This document shows, piece by piece, positions 11,906 through 25,494 of a stretch of 64,000 bases of DNA. Each line of letters begins with the position of its first letter. Within the stretch, counting starts at the first letter, position 1. The notes under the pieces are model-generated. The model ran no database searches and was not told the origin of the DNA. It was given only the letters and a program-made list of their open reading frames with translations. The stretch is taken from contig JAMZAV010001040.1 of assembly GCA_024449915.1 (NCBI GenBank), positions 124,001-188,000 on the forward strand, written 5' to 3'. The DNA comes from Sweltsa coloradensis (Eukaryota; Arthropoda; Insecta; Plecoptera; Chloroperlidae). Both the position numbers and the translations under genes were made by a program.

Positions 11906-12990
11906 TAATTTAATTTAATAACACTATTGCGTCGTATGGTCAACATACCTTCTAGTTCTACTGTGTTGTTAACTATTTATAATGTTATCAATCACGACAT
12001 TCCTCAACGCCCATTGTAAAAACATGTTACACGTGGCTAGCAATTATAAGTCACCAGTTTGTGATTCAAGAGCGTTACAATTACATGAATACTTTACTAG
12101 CGCAAACAATAATTAGCAGCAATTGGGGTTCGCGAGGCAGACAAAATAAAATTTGATAATTTGAGCGTTTATTTTTATCTGTAGTTCGTAGTTAATGGTT
12201 GTCTTCAAGTATGCATTGTAAAAAGTATAATTTCAAAAAACTTTCTTGTTATCAGGTCAGGTTTTACATCTTTCAAATACCGATCGCCAGTTGGTCATTA
12301 TTCGCTCGTCAATGGCATCGGCGTTGACAAGGTTGGTTCACGGACGTATTATTTTATGAACGTACCCCAATGGAAATCAGATAATGCATATGAGTGGGAA
12401 TGACTCTAAAACTAAATACCGACAGTAGGGGTATTTATATAATGATGTAAGGTTTCCCAACGCTTTTTGAGAAATACCTTATTATTGCTTATATTTTTTT
12501 CATCACAAAATAATTGTACTACACAGTTGATATACGTAACTGTGATGGCTTAAACACCAAAAATGATACATTAGTACGACAAATGAACCCTTTGATAGCC
12601 ACAAATCTCAATATCGGCATAATCTACTTATTGGCGACGTCTCATGGCATGCGAGTCGTCCATGCACGGTGTAACCAAGGTGGGCGCCCTAGAGTGGGCT
12701 CGCAACAGCCTCCGTTCCCTCGCAGTGCCTCATCCATCACCCCGGTGTACGGACGTTCACACTTGCTGCTATCGGACAGTGAGCGATGGACCGCGACGAC
12801 TCGCGAGGACATTATCAATCAGCCTCGACTGTCTCTATGTAATCACGCGTCACAGATCAGACCTGTGACGTTTCTAATTGACATTACGACTTTGTTTTGA
12901 CAGCTGGTGGGGGCCTCGCGGTGGGCAGAGCTTCAATTAGAGTCACGATCTTTGGGTAATATTAAAGATTAAATTAATATTTTTTATAAT
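11906..12990. other. Mostly unassigned; GC-rich patch at 12640-12950
   Basis: The patch holds overlapping open frames (to 128 codons) but no recognised domain. A possible acceptor (ACTTTGTTTTGACAG) falls at 12901 and a weak GGTAAT donor near 12954. It may be an exon or a regulatory block; I cannot decide. Confidence 0.2.
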
Positions 12991-12992
12991 AA

Positions 12993-13208
12993 CTTTTGTA
13001 GGATGCCCGCTGTAGGGTACACATCAGAATTACCCGGTGTGACTCTATTCAGCTGACTATCATAAGGTTTTAAGGGTAGTTGGGAAAGGGATGTCCGAGG
13101 ACAAACCCTTGCATTCGCATTAACGACTGAGAAAAACCTCTGGACAAACCTTCAGTCAGGATTGCCGGTCTCGATGGGATTCGAACCCGGGACTTCACGG
13201 ATCCGAGC
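12993..13208 (-). mobile_element. tRNA-derived SINE, copy C
   Basis: Minus-strand reading: CCCGGGTTCGAATCCCATCG (B box), CAATCCTGACTGAAGG, TTTTTCTCAGTCGTTAATGC, CGGACATCCCTTTCCC, then CACCGGGTAATTCTGATGTG and GGCATCCTACAAAA. The last part matches copy A, fixing the 3' end of this subfamily. The A-box part is lost or diverged. Confidence 0.7.
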
Positions 13209-13209
13209 T

Positions 13210-15230
13210 TGTTACAAGCACACACACACATATCACAAGATACGGAGCAAAGCTTACCGTGAAATAGAACGTTGAAATGTCTTTGGTGGAGGTGCCGGGT
13301 TTGTTGAGTAAATCTAGCCCTACACCCCAGGTAACGGCGCCTCAAGAAGGGCATTGTCAACGATAAAACACATTTACTAGGATCGCATGTTCGGATTTTA
13401 TCGTGAGACGTGACGGAACTACTGACGGTCGGACAGAAGAGTGATTCTTTGTTCCCTTATACCATCACATCAGAATTTAACACGATCATCACTTATTTTC
13501 TTTTGTTGTCTCGTTAATAAATCAGTTTTCATAACTAAATGATTAAATAAATACATAATTAAATAATTAAATTAAAAAATAAAAAATCCGTAAAAAAAAT
13601 CACCAGCAGTACGAAGGAATATTTTGCGTACAAAACAGTAGGGGAAATGGGTCAGGAGCCGAAGAAATGACAGTTTGTTTATATAACCTGTTGTCTGTTG
13701 AGTGAAGATTATGCGATGAAACGAGTAGTAGACATTTTCTTAGTAGGCCTACCTATTCAACTAAATTTTGAAAAGGGAAGATATAAGTTTTAAAAAGCAC
13801 ACAAGCCCACAGTAGATGTGAGTGTGGTAGAGGGCGTAGTCTGGTAAGTTGTGATGTGAAAGTTTTCTTCCCACGATTCAAAGGGATAAATCACAATTTA
13901 CCTCTAGACAACGAGATCGTGACGTCGGTAGCTGCTTTGTGACTACCAATATGTTCGATTGAATTGTAAAGAGAAAATGTAAAAGAACAAATACTTTTTT
14001 GTCGGAACTAGAGCAGATGCACACGTTCAGAAGATTTGCGTAAATAATCCATGCCAAAAATGAGAAGAAAATCACAAAATCTCCTTTAAAACTCCTCTAG
14101 ATGGTGGCATAATGTTTTAACTTGGCTTCGGTGATTGGTATATACACATACTACAAGAGTTCTTCAATTTGTAGCTTGTCGTCTGTATAAAATCATAACA
14201 TATTCATTCGATACGCGTGGGAATTATTTTATTGTCCTTCGTAAATACGTTTTTTAAAACTGGATAGGATAGACATTAAATAAATAAATATCTCTAGTGT
14301 TTCCCTAGTTTAGTTTATAGTCACGTATATACGTAGTTTGTTATATCCGCTAAAGTAGGCTACAACCATAAACAGCTCTGATAAATGGCCTACAGCATCT
14401 GCATTTTAAGCCCCACAGTTGCAACTAGGACTTCCGTATTGCAAGGAGGTCAGGCCACCACCCCGCCTACTATTAGCTGAAGGGCGGACAGCCAGGACAG
14501 CGGTGTCACGCGCGTCCTCTGCTGCGCAACCCGAGGAGGAGGAGGTGACAGCGACGCTCCCATGTGTACAGAGAGAGAAACTTATTATCGCACTAAGTCA
14601 TACGGTTGGTTCAACCATATGGTTCGATGTCAAGACTCACTCGACGAATTTATCTATCTTTATCATCCATGATTCAATCAACAATCTCAGTCTCTCCACA
14701 ATCTTCGCATTAAAACAAGAGAACCGCCAATGAAAACAACAACAACGACGACGAAGACAATAAAATGGAATGAAAAACAACTACTTTGATTTAAAAAAAG
14801 TGAATGTGTCTTTTCAAAAATGGTAAAATAAGAATACCCTGATGGGAACAACAGTTCATGTCTATTTCCAAAGCGTACGAGGACGAGGGTTCGAATCCCA
14901 CACAAGTTATGTGTTTTGTGATCGTCGTCGTGTAATTGATTTTTTGTAAATCATCATCATCACAACATAATTCGACATTACGGTGATGGCGTTGAGGGTA
15001 CGATTATTTATTCTTCTTGCATGGATCCATATTTCAAACAAGTAGACGTTAGTTGCGTCGTGGTCTGTTCTGTTCTAATTATTTAAATGCGTTGCCTCGA
15101 CCACAACAATAAAGTCTAGTGAAAGAAATACGGCCAGAGTGATATCGTTGGAAACCACATAATTCTTAGAGGTTTGGTTCGTCTTCGTCTTCGAGACAAA
15201 GAACCTGATATCCGGTGCTCGTGTACTCAG
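13210..15230. other. No gene identified
   Basis: Contains one tRNA-Ala-end-like motif at 13284-13300. A GC-rich patch at 14440-14570 has a Glu-rich open frame but no splice or domain support. GAGGGTTCGAATCCC at 14885 is a lone B-box-like fragment. Confidence 0.3.
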
Positions 15231-15235
15231 TGAAG

Positions 15236-15276
15236 TGACGTCATTATGTGCACGTGCACTCATTGACGTGACGTCA
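15236..15276. promoter_or_regulatory. CRE / E-box / CRE cluster
   Basis: Two perfect CRE palindromes, TGACGTCA at 15236-15243 and 15269-15276, flank the palindrome GTGCACGTGCAC at 15248-15259, which has the E-box CACGTG at its core. CREs bind CREB/ATF-type bZIP factors and CACGTG binds bHLH factors. No transcription start is recognised nearby. Confidence 0.3.
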
Positions 15277-15394
15277 TTAGGCTGTGTTTTGGATCGCGCT
15301 CAGCTGGACATGGTCAGAATGTGGGACTGAAAACACATTTTTGAATTTCATTTACCTGGAAGGGAAAGATCCTTACATTTTACCCGCCAAGGTC

Positions 15395-15750
15395 AGAAGA
15401 TTTTTAACTTCTGACTTGGACTTCAGTCAATCAGTTCTTGTCTTAGGAGATTGTAAACGGTGACTTTGGAGCCGTCCTAGCAACGAAGCACATAATAAAT
15501 TCAGAGTTGTTCTGAATCGGCCTTGTTGATTCTGGCGTTGATCCGCGGGTGTTCGCACTGTCCATACCACTGATTGCTATATTTCCTATTAAAAATATCG
15601 ATCTTTGGTGGTTATTAGCTCACGTCGTCGATTGCGTCGGGGCCTACAGGGATTTGATTTACTAACCCAATGAAAATCAGTTATATAACTGAGTGGGTAG
15701 ACTCTAAATACAATTTATTATTTATTTATTTATTTATTTATTTATTCAAT
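15395..15750 (+). repeat. Interspersed repeat R1, copy 1, with (TTTA)n tail
   Basis: The body contains TTCTGACTTGGACTTCAGTC, GTAAACGGTGACTTTGGAGC and GTGTTCGCACTGTCCATACC. The 3' part contains the palindrome CAGTTATATAACTG, then GAGTGGGTAGACTCTAAATA and a run of TTTA units. The tail marks a non-LTR or SINE-type 3' end. Part of the body is open (LVDSGxDPRVFALSIPL), also in copy 2, but the frame has stops in copy 1. Confidence 0.7.
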
Positions 15751-15759
15751 CTCACTGGC

Positions 15760-18700
15760 AAAATAGACGGGGCAGATATTTTCCTGATTGTTTTGTTTAA
15801 TTTTACCGTTTATATTATTCAGTACAAAGTTATGCAGCGTATTTCAAAGAGCCTACTTTTCAACAAGTAGTCACAGTTTCAAAGAGTCTTGCATGTTAAT
15901 GATCGTTCAAATCAATTATCCCAGGTCATGGAATGACCCATGCAGCAGCATTGCGAGCCAACTAGGGCACTTGTTGGTTAGGCACGAGCAGCAGCACGGC
16001 ATCCTGGTAGAACCACCAAGTTCAATTGGTTGAGAGTTGAATTAACTATTCAAGCTGATCAATTCGATTTAATCAAGTTCAGGGTTGGTTCGGAGAGGAT
16101 TCAATTAAGTCTCCAGATGAAAATCAGTTCGGTAACCGCTGGGTGTAGACTATAATTACAAACCTTTATTAACAATTTGCTTCAATCTTTTGACCTGAAA
16201 GATATATAAACGAAGAGGTACGTGCAATGTACATAGCATTTGCAAGCGTCATTGTACCTTCTCTTTTTTTGCCACCATCAAAATCTTGTGTATGAAGTTT
16301 TCTCATATTTTTATTTTGAAATTTTGTCTTCAAGTTTAAATGAAGTATATCAACTGAATTAAAATTTGAATAAACAAATTATAGATACCATGTTAAATAA
16401 AAAAATTAAACAGGCTGGAAAACCTTTGTTTTAAGTGAAAAAATAGCGCTTTGTATAGCATTTATAACAAAACGCTATTTTCACAAATAAGACATTTTAA
16501 ACACAACTCATTTTTATTTTGTACTTGCAGTATTTTTTAAATAATATGGAAAGTAGCAACATATGTTGCTATCACTTGAAGCACCTACACCGATGAGCAT
16601 AAATATATTATAAAACACATTTATCTAGAGGTGAGATCCCACGGTAAAACGTCCCAAGAAGATAAAGCGATAAAACGCCTACCAATGAAGTATCAGACAA
16701 GCGGAATCTTGTTTCTGTTGCCGAGCCAAACGTGTGTCTTCATTCATATCGCTCAAGTGTAATGGAAAATCAGTACTTGGAAATATGCGAGCCGATAATA
16801 CATACATGCTCCTAGGGCGTATTCTTCCTCGCGCCTGTTCTCGGAGGTGACATTGCCGACACCGACCTGCGCGCGACCACTTCAATTGTCTCACTGGGAG
16901 GAGACATGCAAAGCACTTATATGTCAACACTAATTTCGAAACAGAACTGCGCCATCTGCTAAAATGCGCTACGCTTTTGAGAGAGAAACCACTTTGTAAC
17001 TTATTGAAGCACAATTCTATATACGAACAACAACACTGATGTACTATATCCAAACGTTTGGTCCACAAATAGCAGCAACAACACTATGATTTATAAATCT
17101 ATATCTAATTCTGCACGTTTGCCGTACTCTTGATAAATATGATTACTACTAACAATTCAAATTTCTTTGAATTGACTTAAGAATGAAAATTTTTCAAATA
17201 AATATAATATCTGATTTTGAAATGTTTTTTTTATTTATGTTCCACAACCACATTCTAAAAATAAAAAGGTTTATTTTGGTTCCAAAAAAGTAGTTTAAAA
17301 AAAAGCGCTTTCGCAACGTATACGGCACTAATTTTTCTTGCAGATGGCACGTAAGTTTCTTCTGTGCAACAATGTTACATGTATAAAATCGCGTGAGAGC
17401 GTCCACACTGTTGTACTCCAACTCCAATCCAACTGATTCCGACAAAGGTCGTCAAGGTACTAACTGTAAGCGCCAGCCAAGAGCAAAATAACCTACACTA
17501 TTATGTCCAGCAATTTGTCCTAATTTATTGTCCAAGTCAGTTTCTCGCAGATAAATGTCAACTTTTGGTTGGGCACGCCTTTAATCCAAACACGCAGTGG
17601 ACTGTCTTAGTTAGGTTAGGTTTAGCCTGTGAGTGTGAGTTGTAACAATAGGATGTCTTCCTCCTACAACACTACATGAGTGTTGGCGCCTTGAGAACAA
17701 CTGTGGGAGTGGGTCGTTTTACGAAGTTTCTACAACTCTTGTTTATAAAAATTATCCACATTTGGATGAAAGTATGTTTCCTAATCAGCAACATTTTGCA
17801 ATCAATTTTAGGTTGATATATTTTACGCATTGAAATGAGTAGACCATGCAATGTGGTACAGTCTGGGAGAGGAGTGTGAAGTCTTTTGTAGCATCTATGA
17901 CATAAGATTCCTTGTCCGCTTACAGTCACAACGGATAAATAAGTATAGTACATAATATGCTGCGCGCTCAAAAAACAAAAAAAAACACCATTCGACAGGT
18001 TACTGTACTTCTTAGTATTGAAAATCAGAAGTGGATGAGTAATCGCAAACAAAATGGCTGAAGAAATCTCGAAAGTAAAATGGTGACAATTCAACAAGAT
18101 TTCGGTGCATTTATAACGTTAGAAAACTAACAATGACATAAATGAGAAGTATGTCTGTTCACATCCTTTTAAAACTAACTATTCTTAACTAACCGATATC
18201 GATGATTATAATAATTATGGCAGTTCAGCAGTTGCGCATCTAGTTGTAAGTTGTTTGTCCCTTGTATTGATGCATATTGCATTTATACGTCGGGCCAAGA
18301 AGATAAATGCAGGGGAGTTGTTGGGGTCGCGGAGTTTCTTGCGAGACCCTTGATTTATAAGTCGGCAGGAGCACGTACGGAACCAACATCGGCGCACTTT
18401 AGCGACGTAAGAAAGTGAGTGACGCTGCAAAAGGGCACGGACACTACTATTGTTGAGTGATTTGATTAACCGATAAATCATGCGCATGTTTTGCAATTAC
18501 GTTTGGCGCGAGTGTGCGTAAATCAAAGCCGACTTTGACGGATGGTTCTCTAGGGGTTGGCAACACTGCAAGGAGACAACGTTATTATTGCGAACCAATC
18601 ATTCACGACGTCGCGGTCAAGTTGGCGACCATGTGCACGGAATGACCCCGGCTCGACTGGTTTCACGATCCTGTACCGGACGGCAGGCGACCACCTTTAA

Positions 18701-18950
18701 AGGCCTTGCCGATTAGAAACCCATCTTCTGGAGCAGGCAAGCCAACACCATCTGTGCAGAGTTCCCATGCGGTTTATTCAAACGAAAGCAGGAGAAACCG
18801 ACGAGAAAGAGTGTGTTATATCTCGCCATGCGTTGCATAGGCGCAGACCGACCTTCTGCAGTGGATCCATAGTGTTCGCTGACAACAGTGTGTAGAGGGA
18901 ACGATTATGGTATCGGGATGAACATTTTCCTACCCTATTTCTAACTACCC
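15760..18950. other. No gene identified
   Basis: A degraded R1 tail lies at 16115-16165. Minus-strand frames of 129 codons (16679-17068) and 141 codons (17672-18097, TTG start) have no domain, coding bias or splice evidence. GTGAAAAAATAGCG near 16435 pairs with CGCTATTTTCAC near 16482 as a small hairpin. Confidence 0.3.
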
Positions 18951-18959
18951 CCTGACAGA

Positions 18960-19115
18960 AGCTGTTCCAACCTTGTAAATAAATAAATAATAATTTGTAT
19001 TTAGAGTCTACCCACTCAGTTATATAACTGATTTTCAGTGGGGGACAGTAAATCAAAGCGACCAAGCCAACCCTGTAGGCCCCAACGCAATCGACGAGTG
19101 AGCGATAACCAACGA
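18960..19115 (-). repeat. Interspersed repeat R1, copy 3 (3' part)
   Basis: Read on the minus strand, this matches the last 150 bases of copy 1, including GGGGCCTACAGGG, the palindrome CAGTTATATAACTG and GAGTGGGTAGACTCTAAATA, and it too ends in ATTT units. It is truncated at the 5' side, as expected for target-primed reverse transcription. Confidence 0.7.
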
Positions 19116-19399
19116 AAGATCGTTTTTTTTGTATGTATATTTTTTGTACTTTCGTAATATTTGTATGCTACTTTAGTGGGTAATTTACCCCACATTTCAT
19201 GACGATTACAATACGAACATCTGTCATCCTAATACAATAGAGTGTGGTTGAGTGTGTGTACTGCCACAACTACCCCCAGAATCAAAACTGCAGGAAAAGT
19301 TTACAATTTTTCAATGTTTTTATTCTTTAAACAGTGCACTGAAGGTACGATACGTATAGATACATGAATTTAACAAAGCGGTTACATAGCTTTTAGGTA

Positions 19400-19683
19400 A
19401 CTAGGGAAACGCCAAAGTCGTTGTTAAACGAGTGAGTGAGCCATGTGTTGAATACCCGACTACATTACTTTTCTTCCCCCTACCTTAGGCCTACCTAGCC
19501 TATCATAGGCTAGAGAGGCGCATTATGACCTTACAGATGACGCGCCCGTCCCCGTATACCAATTAAACTTTTAAAAACTATTATTTATACGAATATAATT
19601 ATCAAACTTAAATGCAAATGTTCCCGGGTACTCACCACATGACTCGCTCACTCGTCTAACTACGACTTTGGCGTTTCCCTAGT
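19400..19683. mobile_element. MITE with 58-bp terminal inverted repeats
   Basis: The left arm 19400-19457 starts ACTAGGGAAACGCCAAAGTC. The right arm 19626-19683 ends GACTTTGGCGTTTCCCTAGT. The arms match over 58 bases with few changes. The core is about 170 bp and non-coding. No clear target duplication is visible. The termini (ACTAGGRAAACGC) are shared with the insertions at 26709 and 28145. Confidence 0.85.
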
Positions 19684-19689
19684 CTAGTT

Positions 19690-19755
19690 GGCTAAGGCGC
19701 CCTTGTAGCCGAAATGTGAAAGAAGTGGGTTAAATCCCCTGGTCGGGAAAGATTT
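19690..19755 (+). repeat. tRNA-like fragment
   Basis: TAGTTGGCTAAGGCGCCC resembles an A box and GTGGGTTAAATCCCC a degraded B box, 40 bases apart. No intact cloverleaf can be drawn. It is likely the head of a different SINE. Confidence 0.3.
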
Positions 19756-20139
19756 TGTAATTTCTTGATTGTATTACAAAAATAATTAAACATGTTTTGA
19801 AATGCATATAACGCTGTGTAGTCCATCATCTGTGGCAATAGGGCCTACTATGGTAAACATAGCCTACTATGGTAAACATAGCCAGTACGAAATACGTGAA
19901 AATATTGCAAGGTTTACTCAATCTACGAGCGAAATTTGGGGGTACCTTGACGTGCAGTTAACATTCGACAGACCTTGCATGGGCACGGCATTACACGGCC
20001 AGGCGAAAAACAAACAAAAAATATATTTTCAAAATCTAAAACATTGTCGTTAAAATAATTTCTAAACATTGGAAGTCTATTTTTCAGTTTATCATTTCTT
20101 GTAGGTTTAAATCGCTATGAATCTTGCTGATTTTGTTAG

Positions 20140-20255
20140 CAGTTCTCAATAAACTCGTACCGGATGTCTGTTTAAAATTTCAGCGCAATCTGTTCAGCGA
20201 TTCGGCTGATTTTCAACGTACACACACACACACACACGCGCACGCACGCAGAAAA
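20140..20255 (+). repeat. Retroelement-like 3' end with (CA)n tail
   Basis: The text CAGCGCAATCTGTTCAGCGA then GATTTTCAACGTACACACAC has the form of non-LTR 3' ends followed by a CA microsatellite. No coding part is attached. Confidence 0.35.
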
Positions 20256-20941
20256 ACAATTAGGGCCGTTTAAGTCGAATGGAAATCACTACGTTCGCTA
20301 CGCTCACTCGTTCAATTAGCATATTGAAAGAGAAGGATATTAAAACTGATCAAAATTTGAGCGCATAGTATTTCATACCACTGTCTAAAGATGAATTCCT
20401 GACGACCTCTGGCTTTCTACGTTGTGCCACTGTTGAGTAGTTGCTTGAGTTTCGGCTACCCACGTATTTTATGACTGCTCAGTTCAGTCTTGGAGAATTT
20501 GCGTAAGGAAGTCAAGTAAGGTATCAATTGGACAGCAAGGTCATCCAGAATTCATATTCGTTTGCAACAACTAGACCGGATCATCTTGTTTGCATAACTT
20601 CATCCCGTTCTAAGCTTTGAGTTTAGTTTGAATGCTCCTCGACAGTATCAGCGATCTGGCCCCATACATTACTCCGATACGCCATCTTCCTCCTGCACAT
20701 ACATCTCCGACGTTTCGCTACAACGTCGACCTCTAAACGTCGAGCTGTGAACACTGAAGGGCGTTGTTTTCAACAGCTGACATTTAGGGAACGAAGAATA
20801 TTTGTCGTCGTTCATATTCAAAAGATAATCATATTTAAATTCATGTGACGGGCGTTTGGGCTGGACGATGTGAGAACAATGGAAGTGAATCGCGTCTTCC
20901 TGGAGGTGCCCCAGTTATCCAGACATGCCGAACAGTTTGCT

Positions 20942-21574
20942 CTAGTGGCGTGCCGTGAGGGAACTTGGTTCGAGGCAAAACAATGGAACAGCAGCCGGCA
21001 GTGGCGTAGTATTATTAATTGTAACCAAAGCAAAAACAAAAGAACTTAATTATACAGGTGAATAAATACATGAAAGAGGAAAATGTTGAAACTTCTTAAA
21101 AAGCAACCTGGAATTCCCTTCTACAATGGTAGAAGGGATTTTGGTTCGAGGAAGAGCAATGGAATAACAGCCTGCAATGACGTAGTGTTATTAATTGTAA
21201 CCAAAGCAAAAAGAAAAGTATTTAATTATACAGATGATTATATACATGAAAGAGTAAAATGTTACAGCAACTTGGAATTCCCTTCTACAATGGTAGAAGC
21301 TGTTGGCTGTTGCAGCTGTTGAATTCCTCCATTTGCACATCAAGAGTATTTTGTAAAACAATTCAGTTGCCCGCCATCCTGTGCCACTATGATATGAAAC
21401 CGAACATTATTTGATGCTTTTAACGTCTATCACACAGTTGATAGTATTCCAATCAACTCCAGCCTGATGGTTTGCATTATGAATGGAACAGAGCGCGACC
21501 TCCCAAGGTCACCTGGCCAACAAAACCTCTAGAGGCGTAGCCCACGAACTTCCGCCCTGACGGCACGCCACTGG
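20942..21574. mobile_element. hAT-like non-autonomous element with internal tandem repeat
   Basis: The left end CTAGTGGCGTGCCGTGAGGG pairs with the right end, whose reverse complement is CCAGTGGCGTGCCGTCAGGG. CAGTGGCGTGCC termini are common among hAT MITEs. A GCTC direct repeat flanks the ends, but not the 8-bp duplication expected for hAT, so the exact ends are unsure. Inside, a unit of about 170 bp occurs twice (near 20975 and 21148), each ending GGAATTCCCTTCTACAATGG. Confidence 0.55.
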
Positions 21575-21579
21575 CTCGT

Positions 21580-24500
21580 ATAATATCTAGAAGCCACCCG
21601 AACTGACAGACCAGACTCGACTTGACAGATTTCAGAACTATCTCACAATCTAGAAGCCGAGACAGACACGAAACAAAAACGCGATGTTGGACGCTCAACC
21701 AATTAATTCGAACTCAATTTCTAAGATTGCCCACGGATTTGAAGAAATTGATGTGGATGGAAACTGGACTAGATTTGATTTAGGAGAGCAGATAGTTCTC
21801 AGCGCTGGATCTAATTGTTCTCGCACGAAGTGGGCTGGGCTGGTGGAAGTCATGCATGCTCTGGGAGGCTCGTGGGAGCGGGAGGTTGCATGGGGTGTCA
21901 TGAAGTGGGAAATCTGCGAGAGGGTGGTGGGGAGGGACCGGTTAATCGTATTCCTAATTATTCCTTTGTTTTAAACGCTTAATGAGATGATTTTATAAGC
22001 AAATTTGTGTCTTGTTGGCCCAAAAGTATTTCATTATTTGTTCTTCCTGCAATTTAAACTTGTGGAGATAAATGGTAGCTTTTGTTGCAAAATATAAGAC
22101 CCGTTCATTTTACTAGCGTTTAGGTGGGTAGTTCGGTAGCCCGATTATAATTTGTCGTGCAAAAGGAGGCAGGCTGCAAAGACCTTCCTTCAAAGTTCCA
22201 AGTAATATGACAGGTCTTTGTCCTGTGTATGAAATCTTCCTTCTTCTGACGGAAATCCTCTGCCTAGTTTGAAATTGATAGCTATTTGGCGTGAGAATTG
22301 GTGCTATACCTGGATCGTTTTTACAAATTAAACGAATAGCTGATATAACGAGTGACTTACATACGAAATATGTATAGCGGCCATGTCAGCGTCTTCCTCA
22401 AACAGCGGAAGAACAATGATGAAGTCAACGCTGATTACAAGAACAATAGGTAGCTAGAGAGGCTAATTACTGACGCTTCCTTGCAGTGGTGCATCTTTAC
22501 CTAATCTGTATGCTAAACTAGACAACTGTACCACGCGCTATGCAGTCTGTGGGACCGTGCAGACCACGTCAGCTGCAAGGCCGCCTAGGTTGAAGGCTGT
22601 GCCGTGATCCGAACATACGAGATTTGGGCACCCATGCATTCCTTGTATCGCAGCCGATAATCGAAATAGAAAACTTAATAGGGTTCGATTTGACGTCTTC
22701 TCCGCGCAACTCTCTCCAGCGACTGAATTAAACTCTACGCCCACTGAGATACGCGGATCTCATTATAACGTGGGTTAATATTTATGTCATTGACTCATTA
22801 AGCAAATGAACATGGGTTAATTTCTCTCAATATTCAAGCCAGAAGGAAATTGGATAGAATATTCGTTAAAAGTTTTCAACACTTTTTTAATTTTGGGCTT
22901 ATTATTTTGTTCCGTTATTTGTTTACGATGATTGTTAAATACATGCATATTTTACTATGTTACAACTTGATCATTAAGACGACGACGTTCTACGATTTAC
23001 CACATACCAAATTTAAATTTGACGAAGATGGTTGCAAGTTCCCGAAACTCAATTTTTTCAATTGTTAGTTTTTCAAAGTCGCAAATAATGTTACAATAAT
23101 AACATCACAGTTTTTGCATCATCACTTTATGTATTTTTAATGCTTACTTTATAATATTTAATGCTCACATTCATTGGACAAAATTTCATAAAAATTGTTG
23201 TTTTAAAACCGTATTTAGTAAATATGTAATTTTAGTATCATGCATGGACATCTAATACGCATTGGTCATTCATCGACCCCTCAATGAAGATTGAGTTGCG
23301 AGACTTTTTTTTGATATTGGAACATTAGGTAATTGTTTTTACGACATAATGCATGGAAGTGGAACGAAATGCACAAACAACAATTATTTTAAAACTTAGT
23401 TCTCCACGCAATAAAGAATAAACAGCTAACTAGATGCGCTAGAAAGCCAAACAATACCGGATCAATCGAGGCCTGACCAACACAAGCAAACACGGAAGTC
23501 TCGTCGTGATAAAAACCCTGGTTGGCCCAGAACCTCTTTGTTTTGACAAGCCATCAGCCCGGCTTAGAGCGAAGTGGGCCGCATTGCTGATCAATCAACG
23601 AGTGTAAGTGTGCATCAAGATACGACTGCCGCTTTTAATAACCATTAACTTCTATTAGTTCAGATCCAATTACAGGTAATCGGATTAAGAGTGGCTGATG
23701 ATTTGTGAAAAGTTTAGAGCCACACGTTTCTTTTTTATTTCTTTAACATTGCTTCCAAGATTGTGGAACATTGCTTGGGCGCTGCTTAGGTAGCAAGGGG
23801 GCCACTTCACTTACTACACACACACAGAAATGGCTCACTAATAGCACGCTGGTTCTTGCTTCTAACATGAAAGTTCGGCCATACTCATACAAGTCCTAAC
23901 ACACTTTGAAGTCACTTCTAAATGTTCAAAGACCTTAATTAAAAATTTGATACAAAAATTGATTAAAATCCACATATTGACATTTAATTTAGTGTAATGG
24001 GGATATTTAGCCCCGTCGATTCTTTACTTAAAATACATTTGAAACAATTCTAATGTTAAACCTACAATGAAAATATAGACTATATAATATTATTATGTTC
24101 CCTGGTATCGAAAGCATAGCACTTTATAAACGACACTTTAAAAAAATAACCAACTACCTGTACATTTAACTATGTTCATATAAAAATGTAATGCATACAC
24201 ATAACATGGCCATTCATTCATCCGTTTCCATTGCGTTTTCTTATGTTTGATTGTTAAGTATTCGTGCGTCAGTCACTGGCCTAGCTGAACTCACATCATC
24301 ACAAGTGTGTGGCGGTACGTGCTAAATAGCTATAAGCACCGCACATCATAGAGTTTGTACGTGATGAAACTGTTACTTTCTTTAATATGAGAAATAATCA
24401 AGTGTTAGTTCTGCGAAGTTCAGCAATCAAATGTAGTAAAAACGTCTATTGGTAACAATATTGCTGCTGGTATGTATCAAAACAATCCAATTGTTCAAAC

Positions 24501-25270
24501 AAATAGCCAATAAAACCTCTAGCAATGTTGACTCTTCCTCGAATCCTCCTCGATCTAATTTGTTAGTAATACCCTCCACTTCACTGAGTTCTTGTAGACT
24601 GTCGGTTCTGACGGATGCGTTGCTTATAGCAATTCCGATGATGAGTAGTAAATTACATCGGCGAGCAGGAAGGCACTAAACTATTACGCCTGAAAGAATC
24701 CTGGCTGTCGATATCGTTACGTACGCGAGTAAATAGACGCCAGTTAATTCACTTAGCTCTAGGCAAAGGTAAATTGCCCTATCTGTCGGAGGAAAAAGAA
24801 ACTAGAGCTAGACGTGAGTTATCTTAAGTTACCTACCGCGGCGCGCGTAAATAGTTGACGCGATTTGTCTTGATATCAGGCAATTATTATTGTCGAAGAT
24901 GATGGGACAACCACAATACTATAGCTACTCCATGGATAACCTCTTCAAGACTTAAATTCATGGCGGCTCGATAGGACTGGGAAGGATTACTTGTACTTCC
25001 ATTTATTTCATTTTTTTAAATTTTGATATGTATGTCGATATATATAGTATTATTGTTGTATTTCACATTACATATTCTTAGAAACTGTGCAAATGACCCA
25101 CATGGATCGAGGTCCGCTACTTGCATCCATCCGTATGTTTGTTATATGGAATGAATGTACGGAATAAACACATAGTAATAAACTTACTACTACATCTAAC
25201 AAAATTAATCAAGCCATGCAGTGTCAAGCAATTGTCAAAGACGCTGGGGCAACGTTAAGAAACTAGAAAG
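21580..25270. other. No gene identified
   Basis: A short open stretch at 21684-21974 (96 codons) starts with ATG but shows no domain. The rest is AT-rich with small CA repeats near 23818. No convincing exon was found. Confidence 0.3.
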
Positions 25271-25281
25271 TATTAACTTAC

Positions 25282-25317
25282 TTCATCAATCCAAGCAATT
25301 TTAGCAGGCAGTGTCAT
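25282..25317 (-). CDS. Putative short exon (MTLPAKIAWIDE) with strong donor
   Basis: On the minus strand, ATG at 25317 opens twelve codons reading MTLPAKIAWIDE, then GAA|GTAAGTT, a near-consensus donor. The ATG has G at -3. The frame is open two codons further up (PE), where a T-rich stretch ending TTTGAG could be an acceptor, so the block may be an internal exon. It lies just left of a 1-kb tandem duplication. The protein is not recognised, and a short open block beside a good donor can arise by chance. Confidence 0.3.
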
Positions 25318-25494
25318 CTCAGGTACTCAAACACAAAAAATACCAGAAACATGGGATTAGATTAAGAATAAATTTTAATCAAATGGTGATTTATTGATTC
25401 ATAGTAAAACCCCACGATGATTATCTTACTCAAGTTAGTGCGACTATATCTGCTATAAATCAACCTGTGTGAAGCAGATACTTTATTTCTACAT

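Noticed and set aside
16679..18097. Minus-strand open frames of 129 and 141 codons as genes.
   Set aside because: No domain, no coding bias, no splice or start evidence; the longer one has no ATG at its beginning.
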